Below are positions 1-5,622 of a stretch of DNA of 7,502 nucleotides, piece after piece. The stretch is from the NCBI GenBank assembly GCA_900548415.1, contig URKO01000047.1:1-7502 (forward strand), given 5' to 3'. Source of the stretch: an uncultured Porphyromonas sp. Its GTDB lineage: Bacteria > Bacteroidota > Bacteroidia > Bacteroidales > Porphyromonadaceae. Under the pieces are notes generated by a model that was not told the origin of the DNA, made no database searches, and saw nothing but the letters and a program-made list of their open reading frames with translations. The position numbers and the translations under genes are program-made. Each line of letters begins with the position of its first letter. Within the stretch, counting starts at the first letter, position 1.

Positions 1-215
1 ACGATGACGTTGATACCCGACAGTCTGATCACCTCGTGAAGCTGATTACGACGCTCATTGACCAGTCCGTAGCGTGGCATAAAGATGCGCACGTCATGTC
101 CAGCATTTTGTATATGCTCAGGGAGGTAACGAGCGACATGTGCGAGGTCACTCTCAGGCAGATAGGGGAATATCTCTTGAGATATATAGAGTACTTTTTT
201 GTCTTTGGCAGCCAT
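1..215 (-). CDS. Glycogen/starch synthase-like GT5 N-terminal domain protein (5' part; continues past the window)
   Basis: Reading the minus strand from ATG at 215 gives 71 codons and runs off the window edge. The protein begins MAAKDKKVLYISQEIFPYLP and contains FMPRYG (45-50) and NERRNQLHEVIRLSG (53-67), which I recognise as the start of the short Bacteroidetes 'glycogen/starch synthase' family, about 270 residues in relatives and made only of the GT5 N-terminal fold. Classical GlgA carries a K-x-G-G motif that contacts ADP-glucose after the first strand; here the matching stretch is PESDLAHV (20-27), so that motif is absent. A true glycogen synthase activity is therefore doubtful from this part. 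A TAnnTTTG element at 238-245 puts transcription start about 15 nt before the ATG, which supports this start. No clear ribosome binding site is visible. The family call is confident, the function is not. Confidence 0.85.
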   Translation of the reverse strand, partial: MAAKDKKVLYISQEIFPYLPESDLAHVARYLPEHIQNAGHDVRIFMPRYGLVNERRNQLHEVIRLSGINVI

Positions 216-237
216 GATGAATTCTTTTCGTTCTCCA

Positions 238-245
238 CAAAGATA
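238..245 (-). promoter_or_regulatory. Bacteroidetes -7 promoter element for the GT5-like gene
   Basis: The minus strand reads TATCTTTG, a full match to the Bacteroidetes -7 consensus TAnnTTTG. It lies 23 nt upstream of the ATG at 215 and downstream of the tRNA-Leu 3' end, so the gene can be transcribed independently of the tRNA. No convincing -33 TTTG is seen at the usual spacing. Confidence 0.65.
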
Positions 246-299
246 CTAAAAACTAGCGAGACGGGCCGTTCCCCACACGAATGAGTCTCACCGAGAGGC

Positions 300-388
300 T
301 GGTACCCAGAGCGGGACTTGAACCCGCACGACCGCAATTGGCCAAGGGAGTTTAAGTCCCTCGTGTCTACCGATTCCACCATCTGGGC
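300..388 (-). tRNA. tRNA-Leu, anticodon UAA
   Basis: The minus strand folds as a class II tRNA of 89 nt including CCA. The acceptor stem is GCCCAGA (388-382) with TCTGGGT. The anticodon stem AGGGA/TCCCT encloses the loop CTTAAAC, giving anticodon TAA, which reads UUA and probably UUG. The long variable arm (GGCC paired with GGTC) is typical of leucine tRNAs. The T arm is GCGGG-TTCAAGT-CCCGC. The discriminator base is A73 and CCA is encoded (300-302). The first acceptor pair is G1-U72 rather than the usual G-C. The gene has its own promoter at 436-443, with a leader of about 40 nt. Confidence 0.96.
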
Positions 389-390
389 CA

Positions 391-404
391 CAGCATGCAT
401 GCTG
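391..404. repeat. 14-bp perfect palindrome in the tRNA-Leu leader
   Basis: CAGCATGCATGCTG equals its own reverse complement and lies 2 nt upstream of the mature tRNA 5' end, between promoter and tRNA. GCATGC appears once more just after it. It could fold in the pre-tRNA leader or be a protein-binding palindrome; nothing in the sequence decides between these. Confidence 0.5.
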
Positions 405-435
405 CATGCGATGGGCCTGCACGCCCACCGCGCGA

Positions 436-443
436 CAAAGGTA
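436..443 (-). promoter_or_regulatory. Bacteroidetes -7 promoter element for tRNA-Leu
   Basis: The minus strand reads TACCTTTG, matching TAnnTTTG, about 48 nt upstream of the tRNA 5' end. The expected start point is near 430. The 7-nt repeat cluster at 455-499 lies directly upstream, where the -33 region would be, and no clear TTTG is seen there. Confidence 0.65.
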
Positions 444-454
444 CTGAAAAAAGA

Positions 455-499
455 GATTAGACCTCACTAGAGGTTAGAGATTAGAAGCTAGCGATTAGA
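455..499 (-). repeat. Degenerate 7-nt repeat cluster (consensus TCTAAYC), inverted copy
   Basis: Plus-strand units are GATTAGA 455-461, a 3-nt break, then CACTAGA, GGTTAGA, GATTAGA, AGCTAGC and GATTAGA up to 499. Read on the minus strand these are TCTAATC-like heptads, the same unit found on the plus strand at 676-731 and 5802-5901. The cluster sits immediately upstream of the tRNA-Leu promoter and forms the left arm of an inverted arrangement with 676-731. Confidence 0.75.
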
Positions 500-528
500 T
501 ATCCAATCATTCTGATGGCTCCGACACA

Positions 529-656
529 TTCCGATAGCTCTAGCTAACAGCTAGTCAGCCCTAGCCAAGTCGTGACGATGTCTCCTTAGACTGAGAAGGT
601 GTATATTTGCAAGCAAAGAGAGGCCGATCGGATCACTCCGAAACTTCCGATAGCTC
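529..656 (+). repeat. Two exact copies of TTCCGATAGCTC between the heptad arms
   Basis: The 12-mer TTCCGATAGCTC occurs at 529-540 and again at 645-656. A shorter TTCCGATCC follows at 663-671. Related TTCCGA words also precede the second heptad locus at about 5786-5803, so this motif travels with the 7-nt repeats. CTAGCT/AGCTAG (540-554) is a small inverted repeat beside the first copy. No gene is seen in this interval. Confidence 0.6.
602..609 (+). promoter_or_regulatory. Candidate -7 element for the DUF2130 gene
   Basis: TATATTTG matches TAnnTTTG. It lies 126 nt upstream of the ATG at 735, so the transcript would carry a leader of about 120 nt that includes the whole 676-731 heptad cluster. 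It is the only full consensus match on this strand in the intergenic stretch; no good -33 element is seen. Confidence 0.45.
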
Positions 657-675
657 AGATACCTTCCGATCCCTC

Positions 676-731
676 TCTAACTTCTAATCCCTAATCTCTA
701 ACTTCTAATCTCTAACATCTAACCTCTAATC
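676..731 (+). repeat. Eight tandem heptads (consensus YCTAAYN) abutting the DUF2130 start codon
   Basis: The units in register are TCTAACT, TCTAATC, CCTAATC, TCTAACT, TCTAATC, TCTAACA, TCTAACC and TCTAATC, each exactly 7 nt. A ninth unit begins as CCTA and merges with the start codon at 735. The array occupies the position where a ribosome binding site would lie. The units differ at only a few positions, which suggests an array that once expanded by slippage and then diverged. Confidence 0.85.
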
Positions 732-734
732 CCT

Positions 735-2057
735 ATGCACGAATTAGTTTGTCCGAATTGCCATCAGCCGTTTAGTATCGATGAGCGTGGTTATGCGCAG
801 CTGCTAGAGCAGGTGCGTGGCGAAGCTTTTGACAAGGCACTCGCTGAGCGCGTGGCGCTGGTCGAGGAGCAGAGCCGACAGGCGCAGCAGCTAGCGGTGG
901 CACAGGCTGAGGCGACGCTCAAGGAGCAGATCTCAAAACGAGACAACGAGCTGGTACAGCTCCAGAGCAGACTGGACGCTATGGGCGAGAAGAGCCAAGC
1001 GGATCTGAAGCTAGCTCTGGCCAACAAAGAGCAAACGCTCATCGAGCTGCAGGCGCAGCTAGCGCAGCAAGAGAGCCTGCGAGACAATGAGCGCCTGAAG
1101 GTGCAGGCCGAGAGCCAGAAAGCACTACAAGCTAAGGAGCAAGAGATCACTGCACTGCAGGCTCGGGTGGAGCTACAGAGCAAAGAGGCTCAGCTAGAGG
1201 TCAAGCAACTGCAAGAGCAACACGAGCTAGAGAAGAAGGTGCTAGAGCAAGAGGTAGACTTTTACAAAGACCTCAAGTCTCGCATGTCCACCAAGATGCT
1301 GGGTGAGACACTCGAGCAGCACTGCGCCTTGGAGTTTGAGCAGAAGCTGAGACCCTTTTATCCCAACGCATACTTTGAGAAGGACAACGACGTGGTCGGT
1401 GGCACCAAGGGAGACTTCATCTTTCGTGACTATGCCGATGAAGGTGAGCTAGAGTACATCTCCATCATGTTTGAGATGAAAAACGAGTCTGACACGACCT
1501 CCACGAAGCATCACAACGAAGACTTTCTCAAGAAGCTCGACGAGGATCGACGCAAGAAGGGGTGCGAGTATGCCGTCCTCGTGTCGCTCCTAGAGCCAGA
1601 CAACGAACTCTATAACGGCGGCATCGTCGACAAGTCACACCGCTACGAGAAGATGTATGTGATCCGTCCCCAGTTCTTCGTGCCGCTGATCACGCTCCTC
1701 GTCTCCACCTCACGCAAGAGCCTCGACATACGCAAGCAGCTCTTCGAGGCGCAGCAGCAGTCCATCGATATCACACACTTTGAGGAGGATATAGAGGAGT
1801 TCAAGGAGAGGTTCGGATACAACTACCGCCTAGCGAGTAATAAGTTTCGGGATGCGATCAAAGAGATCGACAGGTCGATCGAGCATCTGCAGAAGATCAA
1901 GGACAATCTCCTCGGTAGTGAAAACAACCTGCGCCTAGCCAACGACAAGGCGGAGGGGCTCACCATTCGCAAGCTCACCTACAAGAATCCGACCATGCAG
2001 GCGAAGTTTAAGGAGCTCAAAGCGCAGCGTGCACTCGAAGAGCCGTCAGAGGATTAG
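735..2057 (+). CDS. DUF2130 family protein: CxxC N-terminus, coiled coil, nuclease-like core
   Basis: The 440-residue protein starts [16 protein letters not shown], with a CxxC pair (C6, C9) resembling half of a zinc ribbon. Residues about 28-185 are rich in Q, E, A, L and K with heptad character, a long coiled coil. The conserved part (about 186-345) holds the family motif GGTKGDFIF (222-230) and IMFEMKNE (244-251), then HNEDF (260-264) and the stretch around RPQFF (311-315). D227 followed by E247-x-K249 resembles a PD-(D/E)XK nuclease active site; this is my inference from spacing, and the family has no firm function that I know of. A second helical segment (about 345-440) follows. The start is fixed by an in-frame stop 13 nt upstream. 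No Shine-Dalgarno is present; the 7-nt repeats occupy that place. It appears monocistronic, ending in hairpins at 2084-2158. Confidence 0.9.
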   Translation: MHELVCPNCHQPFSIDERGYAQLLEQVRGEAFDKALAERVALVEEQSRQAQQLAVAQAEATLKEQISKRDNELVQLQSRLDAMGEKSQADLKLALANKEQTLIELQAQLAQQESLRDNERLKVQAESQKALQAKEQEITALQARVELQSKEAQLEVKQLQEQHELEKKVLEQEVDFYKDLKSRMSTKMLGETLEQHCALEFEQKLRPFYPNAYFEKDNDVVGGTKGDFIFRDYADEGELEYISIMFEMKNESDTTSTKHHNEDFLKKLDEDRRKKGCEYAVLVSLLEPDNELYNGGIVDKSHRYEKMYVIRPQFFVPLITLLVSTSRKSLDIRKQLFEAQQQSIDITHFEEDIEEFKERFGYNYRLASNKFRDAIKEIDRSIEHLQKIKDNLLGSENNLRLANDKAEGLTIRKLTYKNPTMQAKFKELKAQRALEEPSED

Positions 2058-2083
2058 GCCCTCGAGTACAACATTATATATAG

Positions 2084-2123
2084 AGAGGGGACTCGACCGC
2101 TACCATGCGATCGGGTCCCCTCT
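2084..2123. terminator. Long hairpin between convergent DUF2130 and purN genes
   Basis: AGAGGGGAC (2084-2092) pairs with GTCCCCTCT (2115-2123), and the stem continues inward (2093-2100 with 2107-2114) with one mismatch and one G-T pair, leaving a 6-nt loop. It stands 26 nt after the DUF2130 stop. No good T run follows on the plus strand, so it may be a weak or bidirectional terminator or a 3' stabilising structure. Confidence 0.6.
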
Positions 2124-2131
2124 ATCATTAA

Positions 2132-2158
2132 GAGACTGTGGACTTTTGCAACAGTCTC
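2132..2158 (-). terminator. Hairpin downstream of purN
   Basis: GAGACTGT (2132-2139) and ACAGTCTC (2151-2158) are perfect inverted arms with an 11-nt loop, 11 nt past the purN stop on the minus strand. The T run after it is poor (TTAATG). It probably serves purN 3' end formation together with the larger hairpin at 2084-2123. Confidence 0.5.
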
Positions 2159-2169
2159 ATTTAGCTACG

Positions 2170-2757
2170 CTAGACGAGTGGTGGGAGGTCGGGACGGGTG
2201 AGGTAGTCAGCGACGACCACTGGGTAGTAGGTGTGCTCTAGACGATGGATGCGCTCAGCGAGCGTCTCGACCGTGTCGTCGGGATGAACCGCTAGACGCA
2301 CCTCGCAGAGCGTCGAGCCGCGGTCAAACTGTTCGTCGATGAGGTGGATCGTGATGCCGCTCACGGCGCAGCGCTCCTCTAGTACACGCTCATGGACGCG
2401 ATCGCCATACATTCCTTTGCCCCCATAGTCGGGTAGCAGCCCTGGATGAATGTTGAGGATCCGCTGCGGGAAAGCGCGTAGCAAGCTCTCAGGCACCAAG
2501 CCCAGGAAGCCCGCGAGGACGATCGCCGTCACCTGATACTGCTCTCGGAGTTGCTTAGCAAATGCGGGTTCACGCATCTCCTTGCGCTGGAAGGTGAGGG
2601 ACGGTATGCCCAGTCTCTCAGCACGCTTGAGGACTCCAGCGTGGGGATTGTCAGTTGCTATGAGTGCGACAGAAATGTCGTCTATATGAGCTAGATAGTG
2701 GACAAGAGCCTCCGCATTTGTTCCATTGCCTGAGGCGAAGATAGCTATGGTTTCCAT
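2170..2757 (-). CDS. purN: Phosphoribosylglycinamide formyltransferase (GAR transformylase)
   Basis: PurN transfers the formyl group of 10-formyl-THF to GAR, the third step of cytoplasmic purine synthesis. The 195-residue protein has the usual family length. The N-terminal strand and loop read METIAIFASGNGTNAE, the nucleotide-binding start. The catalytic triad is present: N102 and H104 in ILNIHPGLLPDYGGKGMYG (100-118) and D145 in HLIDEQFDRG (138-147), matching N106, H108 and D144 of E. coli PurN. The frame stays open upstream to an ATG at 2814, but those 19 residues (rich in H, R and C) are not part of the family, and the M at 2757 directly begins the first strand, so I chose it. A TAnnTTTG element at 2841-2848 gives a leader of about 80 nt. 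The gene is divergent from acpP. Confidence 0.95.
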   Translation of the reverse strand: METIAIFASGNGTNAEALVHYLAHIDDISVALIATDNPHAGVLKRAERLGIPSLTFQRKEMREPAFAKQLREQYQVTAIVLAGFLGLVPESLLRAFPQRILNIHPGLLPDYGGKGMYGDRVHERVLEERCAVSGITIHLIDEQFDRGSTLCEVRLAVHPDDTVETLAERIHRLEHTYYPVVVADYLTRPDLPPLV

Positions 2758-2766
2758 TTTTCTTCG

Positions 2767-2774
2767 TACATTTG
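2767..2774 (+). promoter_or_regulatory. Candidate -7 element for acpP (plus strand)
   Basis: TACATTTG matches TAnnTTTG and is the only full match I see upstream of acpP. Use of it would give a leader of about 175 nt and a transcript overlapping the purN leader, because it lies on the purN side of the purN promoter. The match could be chance. Confidence 0.3.
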
Positions 2775-2840
2775 TTGCACATAAGGGGCGTATGTGTGCA
2801 AAATGCAGTGGCATCTACACGCTCTTGCGCCTCTTCTGTG

Positions 2841-2848
2841 CAAAGGTA
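2841..2848 (-). promoter_or_regulatory. Bacteroidetes -7 promoter element for purN
   Basis: The minus strand reads TACCTTTG, the same octamer as in front of tRNA-Leu and the 6277-6903 gene. Expected start is near 2836, about 80 nt before the purN ATG. Confidence 0.6.
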
Positions 2849-2954
2849 CAGCTAAATCTGCGGATGCGCTACGCCTCAGAGCCAAGCGGTCTGCACCGAT
2901 GCTTTACCGCCCCAGTATGACTAATCAATTATTCATCAAATAACCTATTAAGCA

Positions 2955-3194
2955 ATGAACGCAGAAGTAGAAAGCAAGGTCAAAGACCTAATCGCAGACA
3001 AGCTCAACGTCGAGCTCTCAGAGGTAACTCGTGAGGCCAACTTCACGACCGATCTTGGTGCTGACTCACTCGACACAGTCGAGCTGATGATGGCCTTCGA
3101 GAAGGAGTTTGATATGACCATCCCCGACGAGGAGGCTGAGGGTATCAAGACCGTTGGCGACGCTATCGACTACATCGAGAAGCAGCTAGCATAA
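2955..3194 (+). CDS. acpP: Acyl carrier protein
   Basis: The 79-residue acidic protein carries growing acyl chains for type II fatty-acid synthesis in the cytoplasm. Its phosphopantetheine attachment motif is [11 protein letters not shown] (35-45), with the modified serine at S38. Helix I (about 3-17), helix II after S38 and the [17 protein letters not shown] segment (58-74) follow the family pattern, and the length is typical. The ATG is preceded by an A/T-rich stretch without a Shine-Dalgarno sequence, normal for this phylum. fabF follows 243 nt downstream on the same strand; the gap is unusually long for this pair and is highly structured. Confidence 0.98.
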   Translation: MNAEVESKVKDLIADKLNVELSEVTREANFTTDLGADSLDTVELMMAFEKEFDMTIPDEEAEGIKTVGDAIDYIEKQLA

Positions 3195-3201
3195 GCACCT
3201 C

Positions 3202-3282
3202 GAGGAGTAGACACCGTGCTCTCCTCACCATGCGATACAGAGGTCTCATCGCATAGCTAATGCGACCACCTATATCCTCTGT
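3202..3282 (+). promoter_or_regulatory. Structured acpP-fabF intergenic region with alternative stems
   Basis: Several inverted arms lie here: GAGGAG 3202-3207 with CTCCTC 3221-3226; ACAGAGG 3237-3243 with CCTCTGT 3276-3282, enclosing TCGCAT 3249-3254 with ATGCGA 3260-3265. ATGCGAT 3230-3236 can instead pair with ATCGCAT 3248-3254, so one strand has two competing partners. This is an attenuator-like geometry, followed by the larger hairpin at 3299-3344. I do not recognise a known riboswitch class or ribosomal protein leader. Confidence 0.4.
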
Positions 3283-3298
3283 CGTATATACATAGCCC

Positions 3299-3344
3299 GA
3301 GGGCAAGTCTCAGATCTCCCAGCATGGGTGCTGGGCTTGCCCTT
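3299..3344 (+). terminator. Two-tier hairpin upstream of fabF (terminator or attenuator)
   Basis: GGGCAAG (3301-3307) pairs with CTTGCCC (3336-3342), extendable by A3300-T3343 and G3299-T3344. Inside, CCCAGCA (3318-3324) pairs with TGCTGGG (3329-3335) around a TGGG loop; the two stems are contiguous on the 3' side with a 10-nt bulge on the 5' side. The following bases (TTGTGCATTTT) are only a weak T tract. It could end part of the acpP transcripts and so set an acpP excess over fabF, or act as a processing site. Confidence 0.5.
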
Positions 3345-3437
3345 GTGCATTTTCCCACATTCAGTTTACACCGCTAGAACCTGTTGCTTGTAGCAGCAGA
3401 TTCCTCATATCCCTGACGCTTGACTTTGATATAGCCT

Positions 3438-4691
3438 ATGCAATTTAACAGAGTAGTCGTGACTGGCCTAGGTGCCATCACCCCCATTGGCAATGACGCT
3501 CCTACCACTTGGCAAAATCTGCTAGCTGGTAAGAGTGGAGCAGCTCCCATCACACAGTTTGACGCCTCCAAGTTCAAGACCCAGTTCGCCTGTGAGGTCA
3601 AGGGTTTTAATCCAGAAGAGCACTTCGACCGCAAGGAGGTACGTCGCTATGACCGATACACTCAGCTCGCCCTCGTGGCAACAAAAGAGGCGATCGCAGA
3701 CTCAGCTGTAGACCTAGAGCATGTCGACAAAAACGAGGTCGGCGTCATCATCAGCGCAGGTATCGGAGGGCTAGAGACCTTCCAGGAGGAGATCATGCAG
3801 TATGATCCCGAGCGGGGGCCCCGCTTCAACCCCTTCTTCATTCCGAAGATGATCTCCGACATCGCTGCTGGACTCGTATCGATCGAGTACGGCTTCCATG
3901 GACCCAACTATAGCGTTGCCTCAGCTTGTGCCTCCTCGACGAATGCGATCATCGATGCAGCTATCATGATACGTCTCGGCAAGGCAAAGATGATGGTGGC
4001 CGGTGGTAGTGAAGCTGCTGTGACGGTCGCTGGTATCGGTGGCTTCAATGCCATGCACGCTCTCTCCACACGCAACGACTCTCCCGAGACCGCCTCTCGT
4101 CCCTTCAGCGCAAGTCGTGACGGCTTTGTGCTAGGCGAGGGTGCTGCTATCCTTATACTAGAGGAGTATGAGCATGCGGTCGCTCGTGGTGCTAAGATCT
4201 ATGCAGAGTTTGCCGGCTTCGGTCTATCGGCCGATGCATATCACTTGACCGCTAGCCACCCAGAGGGACTGGGTGCCAAGCTCGTGATGACCCGCGCCCT
4301 AGAGGATGCAGGCATGAAGCCCGAGGATGTAGACTACATCAATGTTCACGGCACCTCGACACCCGTCGGTGATGCTTCAGAGGTCAAGGCGATCCAAAGC
4401 GTCTGGGGCGACAAAGCTTACGATCTCAACATCAGCTCCTCAAAGTCTATGACAGGGCACCTCCTCGGTGCTACGGGAGCTCTAGAGGCCATGGCTATCG
4501 TCAAGTCCATCCAGGAAGATGTCGTCACACCGACCATCAATCATGAGCCAGGCGACGAAGATGATCAGATAGACTACAAGCTCAACTTCACCTTTGACAA
4601 GGCGCAAAAGCGTACCGTCAACGTAGCCATGAGCAATACCTTCGGCTTCGGAGGCCACAACGCCTGCGTCATCTTCAAGAAGGTTCAGTAA
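3438..4691 (+). CDS. fabF: 3-oxoacyl-[acyl-carrier-protein] synthase II
   Basis: FabF condenses malonyl-ACP with acyl-ACP, the elongation step of type II fatty-acid synthesis. The 417-residue length fits the family. The thiolase fold is intact: active-site cysteine C164 in VASACASSTNA (160-170), H304 in NVHGTSTPVGD (302-312), K336 and H341 in SSSKSMTGHLLGATGA (333-348), and the glycine-rich FGFGGHN end (402-408). I109 sits at the acyl-pocket position of E. coli FabF I108, and the phenylalanine gate near 402 is kept, so a KAS II rather than chain-length-factor role is likely. The ATG begins the first strand (MQFNRVVVTGLGAITPIGND). TGACTTTG at 3421-3428 is one base off a -7 element but too near the ATG to be convincing. 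A strong terminator follows the gene. Confidence 0.98.
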   Translation: MQFNRVVVTGLGAITPIGNDAPTTWQNLLAGKSGAAPITQFDASKFKTQFACEVKGFNPEEHFDRKEVRRYDRYTQLALVATKEAIADSAVDLEHVDKNEVGVIISAGIGGLETFQEEIMQYDPERGPRFNPFFIPKMISDIAAGLVSIEYGFHGPNYSVASACASSTNAIIDAAIMIRLGKAKMMVAGGSEAAVTVAGIGGFNAMHALSTRNDSPETASRPFSASRDGFVLGEGAAILILEEYEHAVARGAKIYAEFAGFGLSADAYHLTASHPEGLGAKLVMTRALEDAGMKPEDVDYINVHGTSTPVGDASEVKAIQSVWGDKAYDLNISSSKSMTGHLLGATGALEAMAIVKSIQEDVVTPTINHEPGDEDDQIDYKLNFTFDKAQKRTVNVAMSNTFGFGGHNACVIFKKVQ

Positions 4692-4728
4692 GCGCACACG
4701 CACCGTATCAACTCATGACACTATATCA

Positions 4729-4790
4729 GCGACACCCCTTCACGCACGTTACTTTAGAGTCGACGAGTGTGGAGGGGTGTCGCTCTTTTT
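4729..4790 (+). terminator. Intrinsic terminator after fabF
   Basis: GCGACACCCCT (4729-4739) and AGGGGTGTCGC (4773-4783) form an 11-bp perfect GC-rich stem with a 33-nt loop, followed at once by TCTTTTT (4784-4790). It begins 37 nt after the fabF stop and ends 22 nt before the rnc start, so it should uncouple most rnc transcription from acpP-fabF. Confidence 0.85.
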
Positions 4791-4812
4791 GCTCCTTTAG
4801 AGAGGCAGAGCT

Positions 4813-5622
4813 ATGAGTCTGATGAGACGCTCTAGGACTAGGATGTGGCTTCAGGAGCTAGGAGAGCGCTGGCTGCATTGGTGGCGCGGCATACGTGGTG
4901 GCAGCTCGCAGCGCACGCCCAATCTGACGACACTCTTCGATCGGATAGGCATCGTGCCAGTCCGCACAGACCTCTACCTGCTAGCGATGCGTCACCGCTC
5001 CTGCACGATCATCGGGGAGGGTGGTGAGAAGCTCAATAATGAGCGACTTGAGTTCCTCGGTGACGCAGTCCTCGAAGCCTCTATCTGCACCTACCTCTAT
5101 CACCTCCACCCCACATGGGACGAAGGTGAGCTGAGCAAGTGCAAGAGCTCGCTCGTGAGCCGTCCCGTCAATAACGAGGTGGGCCGACGTCTGCATCTAG
5201 AGCGTTATATCGTCATGGTGCCGAGCGCATTAGACAACTCGGTAGACATCTACGGCAACACTGTGGAGGCACTCATCGGAGCCATCTACCTCGATCAGGG
5301 CTATGCCCGTACGCAGGACTTCGTCCGCGACTTTATCCTCCCCACCTATCGAGATATGCAGGCGCACACGGTGGCGAGTATCCAGAACTATAAGAGCGAG
5401 CTCATCGAGTGGGTGCAGAAGCATCACCTCTCGCACGAATTTCGTCTCGAGGAGCACGATATGGCGCCACACGATCACTTCGTCTACAGCGTCTGGATCG
5501 ATGGCAAGCCCGTAGGGCGCGGTGCTGGCAGCAGTAAGAAGCGCGCCCAGCAGGAGGCAGCGCGTGATACTCTCGAGCTACTCCAGCAGGCCTACTCGAC
5601 GATACAGCACCGCAAAGGCTAG
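4813..5622 (+). CDS. rnc: Ribonuclease III
   Basis: RNase III cuts double-stranded RNA during rRNA and mRNA processing, as a homodimer. The 269-residue protein has the signature NNERLEFLGDAVLE (75-88), supplying metal ligands E77/E80 and D84. The second acidic site lies in GNTVEALIGAIYLD (148-161): E152 matches E. coli E117, while N149 replaces D114. A double-stranded-RNA-binding domain covers about 192-258 (NYKSELIEW... and GKPVGRGAGSSKKRAQQEAA, 231-250). The first 35 residues are a basic, Arg/Trp-rich extension relative to E. coli; other in-frame Met codons at residues 4 and 11 could be the true start. The gene lies 121 nt after fabF, beyond a terminator, and no TAnnTTTG element is visible in that gap, so it may depend on readthrough or a non-consensus promoter. 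No clear terminator follows. Confidence 0.96.
   Translation: MSLMRRSRTRMWLQELGERWLHWWRGIRGGSSQRTPNLTTLFDRIGIVPVRTDLYLLAMRHRSCTIIGEGGEKLNNERLEFLGDAVLEASICTYLYHLHPTWDEGELSKCKSSLVSRPVNNEVGRRLHLERYIVMVPSALDNSVDIYGNTVEALIGAIYLDQGYARTQDFVRDFILPTYRDMQAHTVASIQNYKSELIEWVQKHHLSHEFRLEEHDMAPHDHFVYSVWIDGKPVGRGAGSSKKRAQQEAARDTLELLQQAYSTIQHRKG

Noticed and set aside
29..400. Minus-strand open frame of 123 codons across the tRNA-Leu gene
   Set aside because: It reads through the tRNA and is out of frame with the well-supported GT5-like protein starting at 215.
791..1183. Open frame of 130 codons on the minus strand within the DUF2130 gene
   Set aside because: It is opposite the coiled-coil coding region; its Ser/Ala/Cys-rich composition is the complement of repeated Gln/Glu/Ala/Leu codons, and it has no family character.
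2758..2814. Longer purN start at 2814
   Set aside because: The extra 19 residues do not belong to the PurN family, while the ATG at 2757 starts directly at the first strand of the fold.
3421..3428. TGACTTTG as fabF promoter -7 element
   Set aside because: It lacks the A of TAnnTTTG, has no -33 at proper spacing, and would place the start point almost on the ATG.
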